Origin: Clostridia bacterium
GTDB taxonomy: Bacteria; Bacillota; Clostridia; Oscillospirales; CAG-272
Length of the DNA stretch: 64,000 nt
Direction of reading: 5' to 3'
NCBI GenBank assembly: GCA_017556745.1
Contig: JAFYMF010000023.1
Span: forward strand, 1 to 64,000
A program made the translations under genes and the position numbers. How positions within the stretch are numbered: the stretch's first letter is position 1; each line of letters opens with the position of its first letter. Shown in pieces: positions 42,750 to 51,501 of this stretch. The notes under the pieces were generated by a model that worked only from the letters and a program-made list of their open reading frames with translations, ran no database searches and was not told the origin of the DNA.

Positions 42750-44567
42750 ATGAAGGAAGCACTGAAAATCAAACGCCACAAAGTGGATATTTGCATAATC
42801 GGCGGAGGGATCGGCGGTATGTTTACTGCCATATCTGCGGCAAGGCACGGTGCCAGAGTCGCTCTTATGCACGACCGTCCTGTTCTTGGGGGAAATGCCA
42901 GCAGTGAGATCAGAATGTGGATCTCGGGGGCAGGTACCCGTGTCCGCGATCTCCAGGAGACGGGTATTATGGAAGAATTACAACTTAAAAATATGTACCG
43001 CAACCCCAAAAGAAATTGGAGTACGTGGGATGCCCTTCTGTATGAGATGGTACGCTTTGAGCCGAATATCGATTTGATCCTCAACTGCAGCTGTAATGAC
43101 GCCATTACGGAAAACGGTGTCATCAAAAGTGTAAAGGGATTTCAGCTGACTACTTATACATGGCATGAGGTGGAGGCAAGTATATTTGTTGACAGCTCGG
43201 GGGACAGTATTTTGGCGCCCCTCACCGGTGCGGAATATAAAGTCGGACGGGAGGCAAAGGACGATCACGGGGAGGAATTCGGACTTGATGTGGCGGATAC
43301 ACATACTATGGGTATGAGTATCCTGCTCCAGTGCCGCGAGACCGATCATCCTGTTGAATTTACTCCACCCCAGTGGGCATACAGCTTTCCCGATGACGCT
43401 GCAATGAAAAATAAGCCTCACAATATATATGCGATCAATACAAATTTCTATTGGATCGAGCTTGGCGGTATGCAAAACAGTATCGATGATACAGAAGAGA
43501 TCCGTGATGAGCTTTTGAAGATCGCTTTTGGTGTCTGGGATCATATGAAAAATCACGGAGATCACGGAGCCGATAACTGGGAGCTTGAATGGGTTGGATT
43601 TTTACCCGGCAAGCGCGAAAGCCGCAGATACGTGGGTGATTACCTTCTGACACAGCACGATGTTGAAGAGTGTCCGCGCTTTGAGGACACGGTGGCGTAT
43701 GGTGGTTGGCAGATCGACAATCATTTGCCGGGCGGCTTCTACATGGATGCGAAAGACGGAGGACATTTACAAAAGCGCAGGCTTTCCGAGCCGTATTCTA
43801 TTCCGCTTAGGTCTCTTTACTCGAAAAATATTGAAAATCTGATGTTTGCAGGAAGAAACATCAGTGCTTCTCACGTGGCATTCAGTTCCGCCAGAGTTAT
43901 GGGAACCATCGGTGTGATCGGCCAGGCGGTGGGAACTGCTGCATCGGTTGCGGTTAAATACGGACTTTCTCCGAGGGAGGCGGCAAAGACAAAAATTACC
44001 GAGATACAAAAGTTACTGATGGATGATGACTGTTTCCTGCCGGGATTTCGTCGGGAACCCTCAAAACTTGCTCAAAGTGCTGTCCTTACCGCAGATTACG
44101 GTGATCCGTCTATGATACTTAACGGTATAGACCGTCGCATATGGGGTAACGATAACGGATATTACGGAAAGACAAATAAGGCGATTACCTATACTTTTGA
44201 TACGCCAACTTTTGTAAGCGGAGTAAGACTGGTATTTGACAGCGATCTTGACAGGGAATACACCGACGGTAACCCCGATGCTCTGCACACCTCATCAACA
44301 TTGTTCTTCCCCAAAAGCTACAATAACACGAGCTTTGGATTTCCTAAATGCTTGGTCAAGCATTATAGGATCGAGGTCATGGACGAATCGGGGAACTGGA
44401 ATACCGCTATCGAGATAACCAACAACAATCAGCGTTTCGTCAAGCATGAACTAAACGTTAAGGTCAAAGCGGTTCGGCTGATTCCGCTCAGTACTTATCA
44501 CAGTGAACGAAAAACACAGGATTACGGATCGGCAACTGCACATATATTCAATTTTGAAGTTTATTAA
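42750..44567 (+). CDS. FAD-dependent oxidoreductase with C-terminal beta-sandwich
   Basis: 605 residues. The N-terminal Rossmann motif is DICIIGGGIGGMFTAISAA (GxGxxG), followed by PVLGGNASSEIRMW, the signature of the PF12831 FAD_oxidored family. A second flavin-binding stretch lies near 370 (NLMFAGRNISASHVAFSSAR and GTIGVIGQAVGTA). From about 450 a discoidin-like region (RRIWGNDNGYYG) ends the protein. The substrate is probably a carbohydrate, from its AraC/GDPD neighbours, but cannot be read. Confidence 0.88.
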   Translation: MKEALKIKRHKVDICIIGGGIGGMFTAISAARHGARVALMHDRPVLGGNASSEIRMWISGAGTRVRDLQETGIMEELQLKNMYRNPKRNWSTWDALLYEMVRFEPNIDLILNCSCNDAITENGVIKSVKGFQLTTYTWHEVEASIFVDSSGDSILAPLTGAEYKVGREAKDDHGEEFGLDVADTHTMGMSILLQCRETDHPVEFTPPQWAYSFPDDAAMKNKPHNIYAINTNFYWIELGGMQNSIDDTEEIRDELLKIAFGVWDHMKNHGDHGADNWELEWVGFLPGKRESRRYVGDYLLTQHDVEECPRFEDTVAYGGWQIDNHLPGGFYMDAKDGGHLQKRRLSEPYSIPLRSLYSKNIENLMFAGRNISASHVAFSSARVMGTIGVIGQAVGTAASVAVKYGLSPREAAKTKITEIQKLLMDDDCFLPGFRREPSKLAQSAVLTADYGDPSMILNGIDRRIWGNDNGYYGKTNKAITYTFDTPTFVSGVRLVFDSDLDREYTDGNPDALHTSSTLFFPKSYNNTSFGFPKCLVKHYRIEVMDESGNWNTAIEITNNNQRFVKHELNVKVKAVRLIPLSTYHSERKTQDYGSATAHIFNFEVY

Positions 44568-44614
44568 GATCTCATGATTGTGCTTTTATGTTAGCAAAAG
44601 CAGTGATTGTTATC

Positions 44615-44653
44615 AAAAAGGACGAAGAATTTAAAAAATTCTTCGTCCTTTTT
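44615..44653. terminator. Terminator between convergent genes
   Basis: Stem AAAAAGGACGAAGAATTT/AAATTCTTCGTCCTTTTT after the FAD oxidoreductase; the minus-strand G1P dehydrogenase ends at 44729. Confidence 0.85.
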
Positions 44654-44728
44654 ATGTTGTCGGGTAATCTGTTTTTTAGAGTACAGACTTTTTAAAAATC
44701 TCTTTTTACTTGATTTATTGACTGCTTT

Positions 44729-46063
44729 TTAGGTGTTGATACCTTCGGCAAATTCATCTATGATACCCAAGTCCCAAAGGAGTCTCGGAAGTACGTATTT
44801 ATCACGTATATCTTTAGATGCAAGGAAAATATCGGGCAGGAGACTCTTGTCTGTTCCGATTTCAGATATGCAGGTGGGTAACCCCAGTTCAGTCATGAAT
44901 TTTTCTATACTGTCCGCACTGGGGAGCTCTTCATTTATTATCTCGAGTATCTCATCCCATTTTTGAAGTATGATCTCAAGACGGTCACGGTGCTTTTGTT
45001 TATCGTATTTTCCTTCTTTTTTCTCGAGAGCTATCATGCCCTCAGCCGACTTCCCCAGCAAGGAACGAAGCTTGCCGTTCCATAATTCTACATCAAAGCT
45101 TTCAACGTATTTAAGAGCACGGTCTTTGGCGGGTGTGATATTCTTTAACTTTTCGTATAGTTTCAGTGAGACGAGGGTCCCGAGGGCACACTGTATTCCG
45201 TGTAGCTCTACCGCATCGCCAAATTCAGCCCCTCTCATATCGATCACATGGGATATGTAGTGTTCAACACCTGAAGCCGGGCGGGATATTCCTGCGTAAT
45301 TCATGGCAATGCTTCCTGTACTTAATGCGTCAAATACAGTTGTCACTGCTTCTTTTTCCCCGCTTTTCAGTGCATGCGCTTGCTCGGTAACACATTTTAC
45401 CGCATATCTTATCAGTTCCGCGATCTCCTCGCAGTAATATTCTCCGCATATCAGATTTGCAATTCGCCATTCACATATACTGATGTATTTTGCCAGCATA
45501 TCGCCGACACCTGCCAGCATCATTTTTTCAGGTGCATCGGCAAGTATATCAGTGTCTCCTATTATAATGTCAGCACACCGTGACGGCACAGAGGTTTTGA
45601 TACCGTCGAGAGTTACCGATGAGGTCATAGAGGCATATCCGTCCATAGAGGGGGCGGTGGCAACTATAACATAAGGGAGTTTTGTGTGCAGCGCAAGTAT
45701 CTTGGCGGTGTCGTTTATAACTCCGGAGCCCACCGCGATTATAATATCGCAATCGGCTCTCATGTGCATAAATGCTGAGCCTGTGGTTTTTTCATCTGGT
45801 TCAAGGTGCCCGTCGTCAAATGAGAATGAGGAATATTTTATACCTACGCTGTCAAGAAGACGACATACTTCTTCACCTGCCGCGGTAAATGTATTTATAT
45901 CGGAAAGAATGTACGGATTTTCAGCACCGAAACTTTTTATTATCTGAGGAAGTTCACGTAAAGCTCCGGACCCTGCGATTATCTTGCTTTGAAATGTATG
46001 TGTGCGGCCACAACTGCAGACTGTTCCGTTCATTTTTTTAAGTTTTTCCATTATCATACTCAT
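44729..46063 (-). CDS. AraM/EgsA-like sn-glycerol-1-phosphate dehydrogenase
   Basis: 444 residues. The NAD-binding half has IIAVGSGVINDTAKILA and a TAPSMDGYASMTSSVTLDG loop, hallmarks of the G1P dehydrogenase branch. Metal-binding residues are placed in AGVGDMLAKYISICEW (Asp) and in the histidine segments HYISHVID and ELHGIQCALG. It reduces dihydroxyacetone phosphate to G1P. ATG 46063 suits GAGGTGA spacing; a GTG three codons earlier overlaps that site. It is divergent from spoVAD and next to a phosphodiesterase unit. Confidence 0.88.
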   Translation of the reverse strand: MSMIMEKLKKMNGTVCSCGRTHTFQSKIIAGSGALRELPQIIKSFGAENPYILSDINTFTAAGEEVCRLLDSVGIKYSSFSFDDGHLEPDEKTTGSAFMHMRADCDIIIAVGSGVINDTAKILALHTKLPYVIVATAPSMDGYASMTSSVTLDGIKTSVPSRCADIIIGDTDILADAPEKMMLAGVGDMLAKYISICEWRIANLICGEYYCEEIAELIRYAVKCVTEQAHALKSGEKEAVTTVFDALSTGSIAMNYAGISRPASGVEHYISHVIDMRGAEFGDAVELHGIQCALGTLVSLKLYEKLKNITPAKDRALKYVESFDVELWNGKLRSLLGKSAEGMIALEKKEGKYDKQKHRDRLEIILQKWDEILEIINEELPSADSIEKFMTELGLPTCISEIGTDKSLLPDIFLASKDIRDKYVLPRLLWDLGIIDEFAEGINT

Positions 46064-46096
46064 ATTCATCACCTCACTGTTGAGTATTATAAATCC

Positions 46097-46125
46097 GATA
46101 ACATTATTTTGTCAATCGCATCATT
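46097..46125 (+). promoter_or_regulatory. Possible forespore (sigma-F/G-type) promoter of spoVAD
   Basis: GATAA (46097-46101), 17-base spacer, CATCATT (46119-46125). It resembles the sigma-G pattern GnATA-N17/18-CATnnTA with one mismatch in the -10. Low confidence, but the genes downstream are forespore-specific in other species. Confidence 0.3.
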
Positions 46126-46184
46126 ATATATTTTCTTTTTTGGGGGAATACTGTAAGCAAAGCACGGTAAAAGGAGGACGGAGA

Positions 46185-47240
46185 ATGTCAGGTTCTCTTA
46201 TAAAATTCAAAAAACCGCCTTGCATTTCCTCGTGGGGGACAGTGGCAGGACGGAGGGAGGAAGAAGGTCCGCTTGGCGGTCGTTTTGATATAAGCGACAA
46301 TACCGATCGGTTCGGGAAGGACAGCTGGGAAAAGTCGGAGAGCGAGATGCAGAGAATGGCTCTTGAGAGAGCTATTTTAAAGGCAGGTATGACAAACAGT
46401 GATGTAGATGCCGTTTTCGCAGGGGATCTGATCAACCAATGTACCTCATCAAGCTACGGACTTATGTCATTCGGTATTCCCCACTTCGGAATTTATGGAG
46501 CTTGCTCCACTATAGCCGAGGGATTAATGCTTTCATCTGCCATGGTGTCAGGTGGAATATATCGTACTGCGGCGGCGGTATGCTCTTCCCATTACTGTTC
46601 TGCCGAGCGGCAATTCAGATCTCCTCTTGAATACGGTTCTCAAAGAGCTCCCAGTGCACAGTGGACGGTTACAGGCTCTGCGGCATTTATCGTATCGGAA
46701 TCGGGGGTGTCATTTGAAGAAACCGATAACGGAGAATACCTCATCGGTGCATCTGGTACAGGGTGCTATATCACCGAGGCGCTTCCGGGCAGGATATTTG
46801 ACAGCGGACTTACCGACATGACTGATATGGGTGCGGCAATGGCTCCTGCAGCGGCAGATACCTTTTTGCGGTACTTTGCCGAGAGCGGGAGGGAACCCGG
46901 GGACTTTGATGTGATAGCCACGGGAGATCTTGGACTTGAGGGAAGCAGATTACTGCTGTCCCTTACCGGAGACAGAGGACTTGAACTTGGTCCCAGATAT
47001 ACCGATTGCGGACTGAAAATATATAATCTTTCCTCAAGTGACGTGCACTCGGGTGGCTCGGGATGTGCTTGCAGTGGACTTGTACTGGGAGCAGAGCTTC
47101 TGCCGCGGCTGATGAGCGGGAGAATAAAGGATATTCTGCTTGTGGCTACCGGGGCATTAATGAGTCCCACCTCTGTAGAACAGGGTGGGACTATTCCGGG
47201 TATAGCTCATCTTATTCACATTTCATCAGAGAAAGGATGA
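46185..47240 (+). CDS. spoVAD: Stage V sporulation protein AD
   Basis: 351 residues from ATG 46185 (AAGGAGG upstream); earlier in-frame codons overlap the divergent gene. A thiolase-like fold is shown by FAGDLINQCTSSSYGLMSFG, GIYGACSTIAEGLMLSSAM and SSHYCSAERQFRSPLEYG, with the conserved C-terminal VEQGGTIPGIAHLIHI. SpoVAD binds dipicolinic acid and helps move it into the forespore. The gene before it is divergent, so spoVAC is not in this cluster. Confidence 0.95.
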   Translation: MSGSLIKFKKPPCISSWGTVAGRREEEGPLGGRFDISDNTDRFGKDSWEKSESEMQRMALERAILKAGMTNSDVDAVFAGDLINQCTSSSYGLMSFGIPHFGIYGACSTIAEGLMLSSAMVSGGIYRTAAAVCSSHYCSAERQFRSPLEYGSQRAPSAQWTVTGSAAFIVSESGVSFEETDNGEYLIGASGTGCYITEALPGRIFDSGLTDMTDMGAAMAPAAADTFLRYFAESGREPGDFDVIATGDLGLEGSRLLLSLTGDRGLELGPRYTDCGLKIYNLSSSDVHSGGSGCACSGLVLGAELLPRLMSGRIKDILLVATGALMSPTSVEQGGTIPGIAHLIHISSEKG

Positions 47241-47246
47241 GAATTT

Positions 47247-47612
47247 TTGGATATTGCAATTAAAGTTATATACGCTTTTCTTGTTGGCGGAGGACTTTGC
47301 GTAACCGCACAGATCCTTATTGATAAGACTGCACTTACCCCTGCACGGATACTTGTACTTTACGTTACTCTCGGAGTTTTTCTGTCTGCCGTGGGAATAT
47401 ACCCAAGGCTTGTGGAATTTGCCGGAGAGGGCGCATCTGTACCCCTTACCGGATTCGGTCACGTTATTGCCGAGGGAGTAAGAAAAGCGGTGGATGAAAA
47501 GGGTGTTCTGGGTATCCTGACAGGAGGGATCACCGCGGCCTCAGGCGGAATTACTGCGGCAATCGTATTCGGTTATATAACCGCACTTGTTGCAAAGGGA
47601 AAACCAAAATGA
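47247..47612 (+). CDS. spoVAE: Stage V sporulation protein AE
   Basis: 121 residues from TTG 47247 (AAAGGATG upstream). Three or four hydrophobic segments, with FLVGGGLCVTAQILIDKT, ILVLYVTLGVFLSAVGIYP and the conserved GASVPLTGFGHVIAEGV, identify SpoVAE. It is part of the SpoVA channel for dipicolinate with SpoVAC and SpoVAD. It starts six bases after spoVAD. Confidence 0.95.
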   Translation: MDIAIKVIYAFLVGGGLCVTAQILIDKTALTPARILVLYVTLGVFLSAVGIYPRLVEFAGEGASVPLTGFGHVIAEGVRKAVDEKGVLGILTGGITAASGGITAAIVFGYITALVAKGKPK

Positions 47613-47613
47613 T

Positions 47614-50600
47614 CTAACTCTCTTTAGGTTGATTCTTTCGGCTGAGAACAAGAACTATAGCTATCGTGAAGACAGTTAATACTACAATAGCAACGGTCAG
47701 ATAAGTACGTGTGAGAGCATCTTCGGTGGGTTCTGACGTGTCAGACAGCTCTCTGTTCTTGAGTATCACCGATTCGAGAGAATTATCGGTATAGTATATA
47801 CTGTGCCCTGTTATAGAGTAGGTATATACCGCAAGTCCGTCTGTTACGTCGGATACTATTATCTCTATATATTTTACCGAGGAATTTTTTGCGTAATCGG
47901 TAAGATCGCAGATTATCTCTCTGCGCCCGGAGACTGTAGCAGAGAATTCTATGGATGAAGTTTCTTCGCCAATGATAACGGTTACTGTTTTTTCTCCCTC
48001 ATTCTCCGGGATTTCAAGATCAACAGATATGTATGAAGAAACACTCATATCCTCCGGAAATTTAAAACGGTATAAAATTCCTGCATTGGTGTTATTTACG
48101 GAAAACGCGGTTTTCATACGACGTTTTCCCATGGATGATTCACTGGATATACTGACGCCTAAATCAGATGGGGTGAAACCGCCGCTTCCGTAAAGCTCCG
48201 TAAAGTCAAAATATTCGTAACTGCCCAGTACCGCACTTGGAAGAGAAGGAAGCACAGTACCTTGCGTAACTACTCTTCTCAAACGGGATACTTCCGATAC
48301 TGCTTTATTCAGATCAACACCCTCACGAGACAAGCGGTCGATAATTTCATGGGAGAGATATGGTGTGTTAAGACCGTCGCTTCCCCAAAGGCTGTTAATA
48401 GCGGCATGAGTATCTGTATAGGTTGTATCTGCGGCAAAACGGAAAATCTGGGGTACTGCGGAAAACCTCAGAACAGAGTAGAGATAACTCTCGGTCAAAT
48501 CGCCGACGGTATCACCTGGATGCCAGATATACATTACCCGGTTATTGCCCATGGATGAAAAGTCATTTATTCTCATGAGATACGTGGAGAGCAGAGGGGC
48601 ATTAGCAGGGGTAAGTACCTCGTCACTATCGAAAAGCGGATCAGAACTGCTATCTATACAAAGGTACCATTCACACTGTCCTCTTTCTTTCATCTCAATC
48701 GACAAAGCGTTGGTAAAGAGGACAGAAGAATAATAACCTGATTCACCTGTTGCAATTCCGCCGTAGACACTGTCATCTATCGATGCAAAGACCTTTATGC
48801 TTTGTTCTGCTGAACCGCCGCACTGTATGATCCTCATAGTATCGGCATAGGCTGATATGTAATCGGGAAATGACAGGGAATTTGCACCGATGATGTTTTC
48901 GGCACGGTTTGCGGTATAACCAAGGATAAATCCGTGTATTTTTCCGGCTTCACCGCCGCTGTATCTTGCAGCAAGGAAATTACTTACCATATATAAGTCT
49001 GTGCTCTCGGAGTCTGTGACAGCAAGAAGATGGTGGGTATAAGATTCTTCGCTGCTTGATGTTACGAGACGAAGATAGATCTCTCCTCGGGATAGGGTTC
49101 TTATTTTTCTGTCAAGGGACTCAAGATAACCGGTGTCGTAATAGCGAAAAATATTGCCGACCTTGTGGATCTGTCCCGAGCCGCTGTGGGTACAGAGACG
49201 GGAGATATCTACGTCAAGAACGGTAAATCCGCTTGTCATTTGATTTACAGTACGTGTGCTTTCTGCTATAAGACCGTCGTACATATTGTTGCCCTTGCCG
49301 CCGGATGACAGATCTTGTCCGGAGAGAACTGAAAGAAACACGGGGGAACCTATAAATATAGGCAGTGCATCCTCTTCGTCGGGAAGTATTGCTACCAGAT
49401 ATTTTTTTGCTGCTGCAAGGGGATCTTCCTCGGTAATGGGGACATTAAAGTCAAATTTCATTGATATGGGAATGGTTGCGACAGGCGTTTTTTCACCGTT
49501 TGAAATCAGGTCGGGACTTTCGCCTGCCGATAGGGAGAATAAACCCAGACGTGCGCCACTGTGTTTTGACACTGTGTCTGAAACGATTGTTCCGCTTACA
49601 CGTATTGATTTGCCTCCTCCTGACAGTCTTGCTTCGGTAAAGGTACCGGAGAGGGAGGAAAATTTACTGACACCCAGCTCTACCGGGACTATTCTTTTTA
49701 TTTTGATTGGTTCTTTAATGTTTTCCGCTGACAGAGTCCAGCGAGCTACAGAGGAAATATTAGGTGCGGAGGTGTAGTAAATTCCGCCGGTTTCGCCTGA
49801 GATATTTATTGACAGAGCTTTATCCCCTACATATGCCATTCCACCCGAAGTGGTGTAGGAAAGCTGCAGCTTTCCACTGTAGCTGCCACCCTCTACCTCA
49901 ATAAGTATACCGTCAAAGGAGTTTCCCGGAAAAGCCGGTAATGTCGCGGAAAGATAACGGTCATTCTCAGGATCAAAGACAATAAAACCGTCACCGTATT
50001 CTGCTTTACCCAGTACGGTGTAGTAGTCGGTAGACATGAATTTGTCATAGATTACGGAATCCATATATTCTTCCGCTCTCAGATTGTCAATGATATATGA
50101 CAGAGAATGGTTTTCGGTGTCCGGAGACACCTTAGCGGTAATTTTTATCGCTTTAATATTATTTCTGAACCCAACAGAGGATATACCGAAACGAATCTTC
50201 TGAAGTTCTCCCGCGAGGCATTTTCTCGTATATTTTACAGTATCATTCTCACCGATGATTTCAATTGAGATCTCGCACGGATTATTACTTATTTGATTTG
50301 AAAGGAAATCAAAGGACAGTGCTTTGTAATATTTCAGAGATAACGGTATATCAAATATCTTTGATACAGTGATTGATGTGTTTTCGGTATCAGGAGAAAA
50401 GGCAGATGTAACACCGAGACCTACCTCTGTGTTTTCTTCACTTTCATATTCTGTGATGCTGAGCTCAGCCCCATCCGTTTCGGATGACCAGGCAGAGATA
50501 TCCTGTTCCGGATCGAAACTGTCTATCAGAAGGGGGGGATCTTTTACCATATCTTCGTCATTCTCCGCGAAAACGGTAAATGACATACATGATATTATCG

Positions 50601-50643
50601 TAACAACTGCCGTCAGAAGGGCAAACCAACGATTTTTCTTCAT
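47614..50643 (-). CDS. Large membrane-anchored surface protein, weakly DUF5722-like
   Basis: 1009 residues from ATG 50643 (GAGG six bases upstream; longer ORF rejected). A signal peptide (1-26) and C-terminal helix (about 981-1000, then SRKNQPKES) anchor it outside the membrane. The first half has beta-sandwich repeats of carbohydrate-binding type (DNLRAEEYMDS, WTLSAENIKEP). The middle (about 450-760) resembles a DUF5722-type TIM barrel: YYDTGYLESLDRKIRTLS and FLAARYSGGEAGKIHGFILG. GNE, expected for a catalytic Glu, reads GYT here, so activity is doubtful. The last 150 residues form another beta-sandwich. Confidence 0.8.
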   Translation of the reverse strand: MKKNRWFALLTAVVTIISCMSFTVFAENDEDMVKDPPLLIDSFDPEQDISAWSSETDGAELSITEYESEENTEVGLGVTSAFSPDTENTSITVSKIFDIPLSLKYYKALSFDFLSNQISNNPCEISIEIIGENDTVKYTRKCLAGELQKIRFGISSVGFRNNIKAIKITAKVSPDTENHSLSYIIDNLRAEEYMDSVIYDKFMSTDYYTVLGKAEYGDGFIVFDPENDRYLSATLPAFPGNSFDGILIEVEGGSYSGKLQLSYTTSGGMAYVGDKALSINISGETGGIYYTSAPNISSVARWTLSAENIKEPIKIKRIVPVELGVSKFSSLSGTFTEARLSGGGKSIRVSGTIVSDTVSKHSGARLGLFSLSAGESPDLISNGEKTPVATIPISMKFDFNVPITEEDPLAAAKKYLVAILPDEEDALPIFIGSPVFLSVLSGQDLSSGGKGNNMYDGLIAESTRTVNQMTSGFTVLDVDISRLCTHSGSGQIHKVGNIFRYYDTGYLESLDRKIRTLSRGEIYLRLVTSSSEESYTHHLLAVTDSESTDLYMVSNFLAARYSGGEAGKIHGFILGYTANRAENIIGANSLSFPDYISAYADTMRIIQCGGSAEQSIKVFASIDDSVYGGIATGESGYYSSVLFTNALSIEMKERGQCEWYLCIDSSSDPLFDSDEVLTPANAPLLSTYLMRINDFSSMGNNRVMYIWHPGDTVGDLTESYLYSVLRFSAVPQIFRFAADTTYTDTHAAINSLWGSDGLNTPYLSHEIIDRLSREGVDLNKAVSEVSRLRRVVTQGTVLPSLPSAVLGSYEYFDFTELYGSGGFTPSDLGVSISSESSMGKRRMKTAFSVNNTNAGILYRFKFPEDMSVSSYISVDLEIPENEGEKTVTVIIGEETSSIEFSATVSGRREIICDLTDYAKNSSVKYIEIIVSDVTDGLAVYTYSITGHSIYYTDNSLESVILKNRELSDTSEPTEDALTRTYLTVAIVVLTVFTIAIVLVLSRKNQPKES

Positions 50644-50752
50644 CTTTGTCCTCAATATCATAATACCGCAGAACGTAAAACTCTTTTGAGAGGATTTTCG
50701 TACTGCGGTGTCATTGTTCATCGTTATACCGCATGTCGATTTACGGTATTAT
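50644..50752 (-). promoter_or_regulatory. Switch-like leader of the surface-protein gene
   Basis: On the minus-strand transcript, hairpin 1 is ATACCGTA/TGCGGTAT (about 50726-50750). Hairpin 2 is a long interrupted stem starting ACCGCAG/CTGCGGT (50665-50709), ending just before the ribosome site. The transcript's first bases ATAATACCGTA (50742-50752) can also pair perfectly over 11 positions (one G-U) with TGCGGTATTAT (50660-50670), which would break both hairpins. This looks like a two-state RNA controlling initiation. No known class was recognised. Confidence 0.55.
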
Positions 50753-50758
50753 AAGTGA

Positions 50759-50788
50759 ATTATATCACGAAAGGTTCTGTTCAGTCAA
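50759..50788 (-). promoter_or_regulatory. Promoter of the surface-protein gene
   Basis: Minus-strand TTGACT (50783-50788), 18-base spacer, TATAAT (50759-50764). The predicted start near 50752 falls on the first base of the pairing segment in the leader. Confidence 0.65.
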
Positions 50789-50882
50789 TGCACATAATGT
50801 GAACAACCGCAAAAAGGTCGCAGAATCCCGTTGCAAAGAGAAAATCTTTGTTAAAAAGAAGAAACAATTTGGAAAAAAGGAT

Positions 50883-50910
50883 TGATTTTTTTTCTTCATT
50901 ATGATATACT
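50883..50910 (+). promoter_or_regulatory. Promoter of the rimP-nusA-infB operon
   Basis: TTGATT (50883-50888), 16-base spacer, TATACT (50905-50910). Confidence 0.55.
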
Positions 50911-50935
50911 ATTTACAGATAATGAAACGGTATTG

Positions 50936-50957
50936 GAGAGTGGGTCGCCCCACTCTC
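50936..50957 (+). ncRNA. rimP leader hairpin
   Basis: GAGAGTGGG (50936-50944) pairs with CCCACTCTC (50949-50957) around TCGC and is followed by TGTTTTA. A GAGTGGG/CCCACTC hairpin at this position is the recurrent leader of rimP operons in Firmicutes. Confidence 0.7.
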
Positions 50958-50989
50958 TGTTTTATGTAACGGAAAGGATGGCCCCACAG

Positions 50990-51460
50990 ATGAAAAAAGA
51001 AACGAAAAACATTGCCGGTGCAGTATCTGCTCTTGTAGCACCAACTGTCGAGGCGTTGGGTTACATTCTTTGGGACGTTGAGTACCTCAAGGAGGGTACA
51101 GATTGGTTTCTCAGAATAACCATTGATTCTCCTGACGGTATTGAGCTTGACGATTGCGAGAAGGTACATCGTGCGGTAGAGCCCATTATTGATGCGGCGG
51201 ATCCTATCGAGGATATGTATTATCTTGAGATATCCTCCCCCGGGCTTGAGCGCGAACTGAAAACTGACGGTCATCTTGAATGGGCGGTAGGAGAGAAAGT
51301 GGAGATAAAGCTCTATGCGCCTATTGACAAGTGCAAGGTTTTCACAGGAACTCTTATTGATTTTGACGGTGAAAAGTATACACTTGATGAGGGGGATAAT
51401 ACCCGAGAGTTTTCTGTCAGTGCTGTTGCAAAGATCAGAACAGTTTATGATTTCGAATAA
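50990..51460 (+). CDS. rimP: Ribosome maturation factor RimP
   Basis: 156 residues. The two-domain RimP pattern is clear: LGYILWDVEYLKEGTDWFLR, IDSPDGIELDDCEKVHRAVE, YYLEISSPGLERELKTDGHL and FTGTLIDFDGEKYTL. It assists 30S subunit maturation. ATG 50990 (MKKETKN) is favoured because ATG 50978 directly follows the ribosome site. First gene of the operon that runs to infB. Confidence 0.95.
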   Translation: MKKETKNIAGAVSALVAPTVEALGYILWDVEYLKEGTDWFLRITIDSPDGIELDDCEKVHRAVEPIIDAADPIEDMYYLEISSPGLERELKTDGHLEWAVGEKVEIKLYAPIDKCKVFTGTLIDFDGEKYTLDEGDNTREFSVSAVAKIRTVYDFE

Positions 51461-51501
51461 TATATAGCAATAATTTGTGTTTAGGAGGAACATCGAGAAA
51501 A

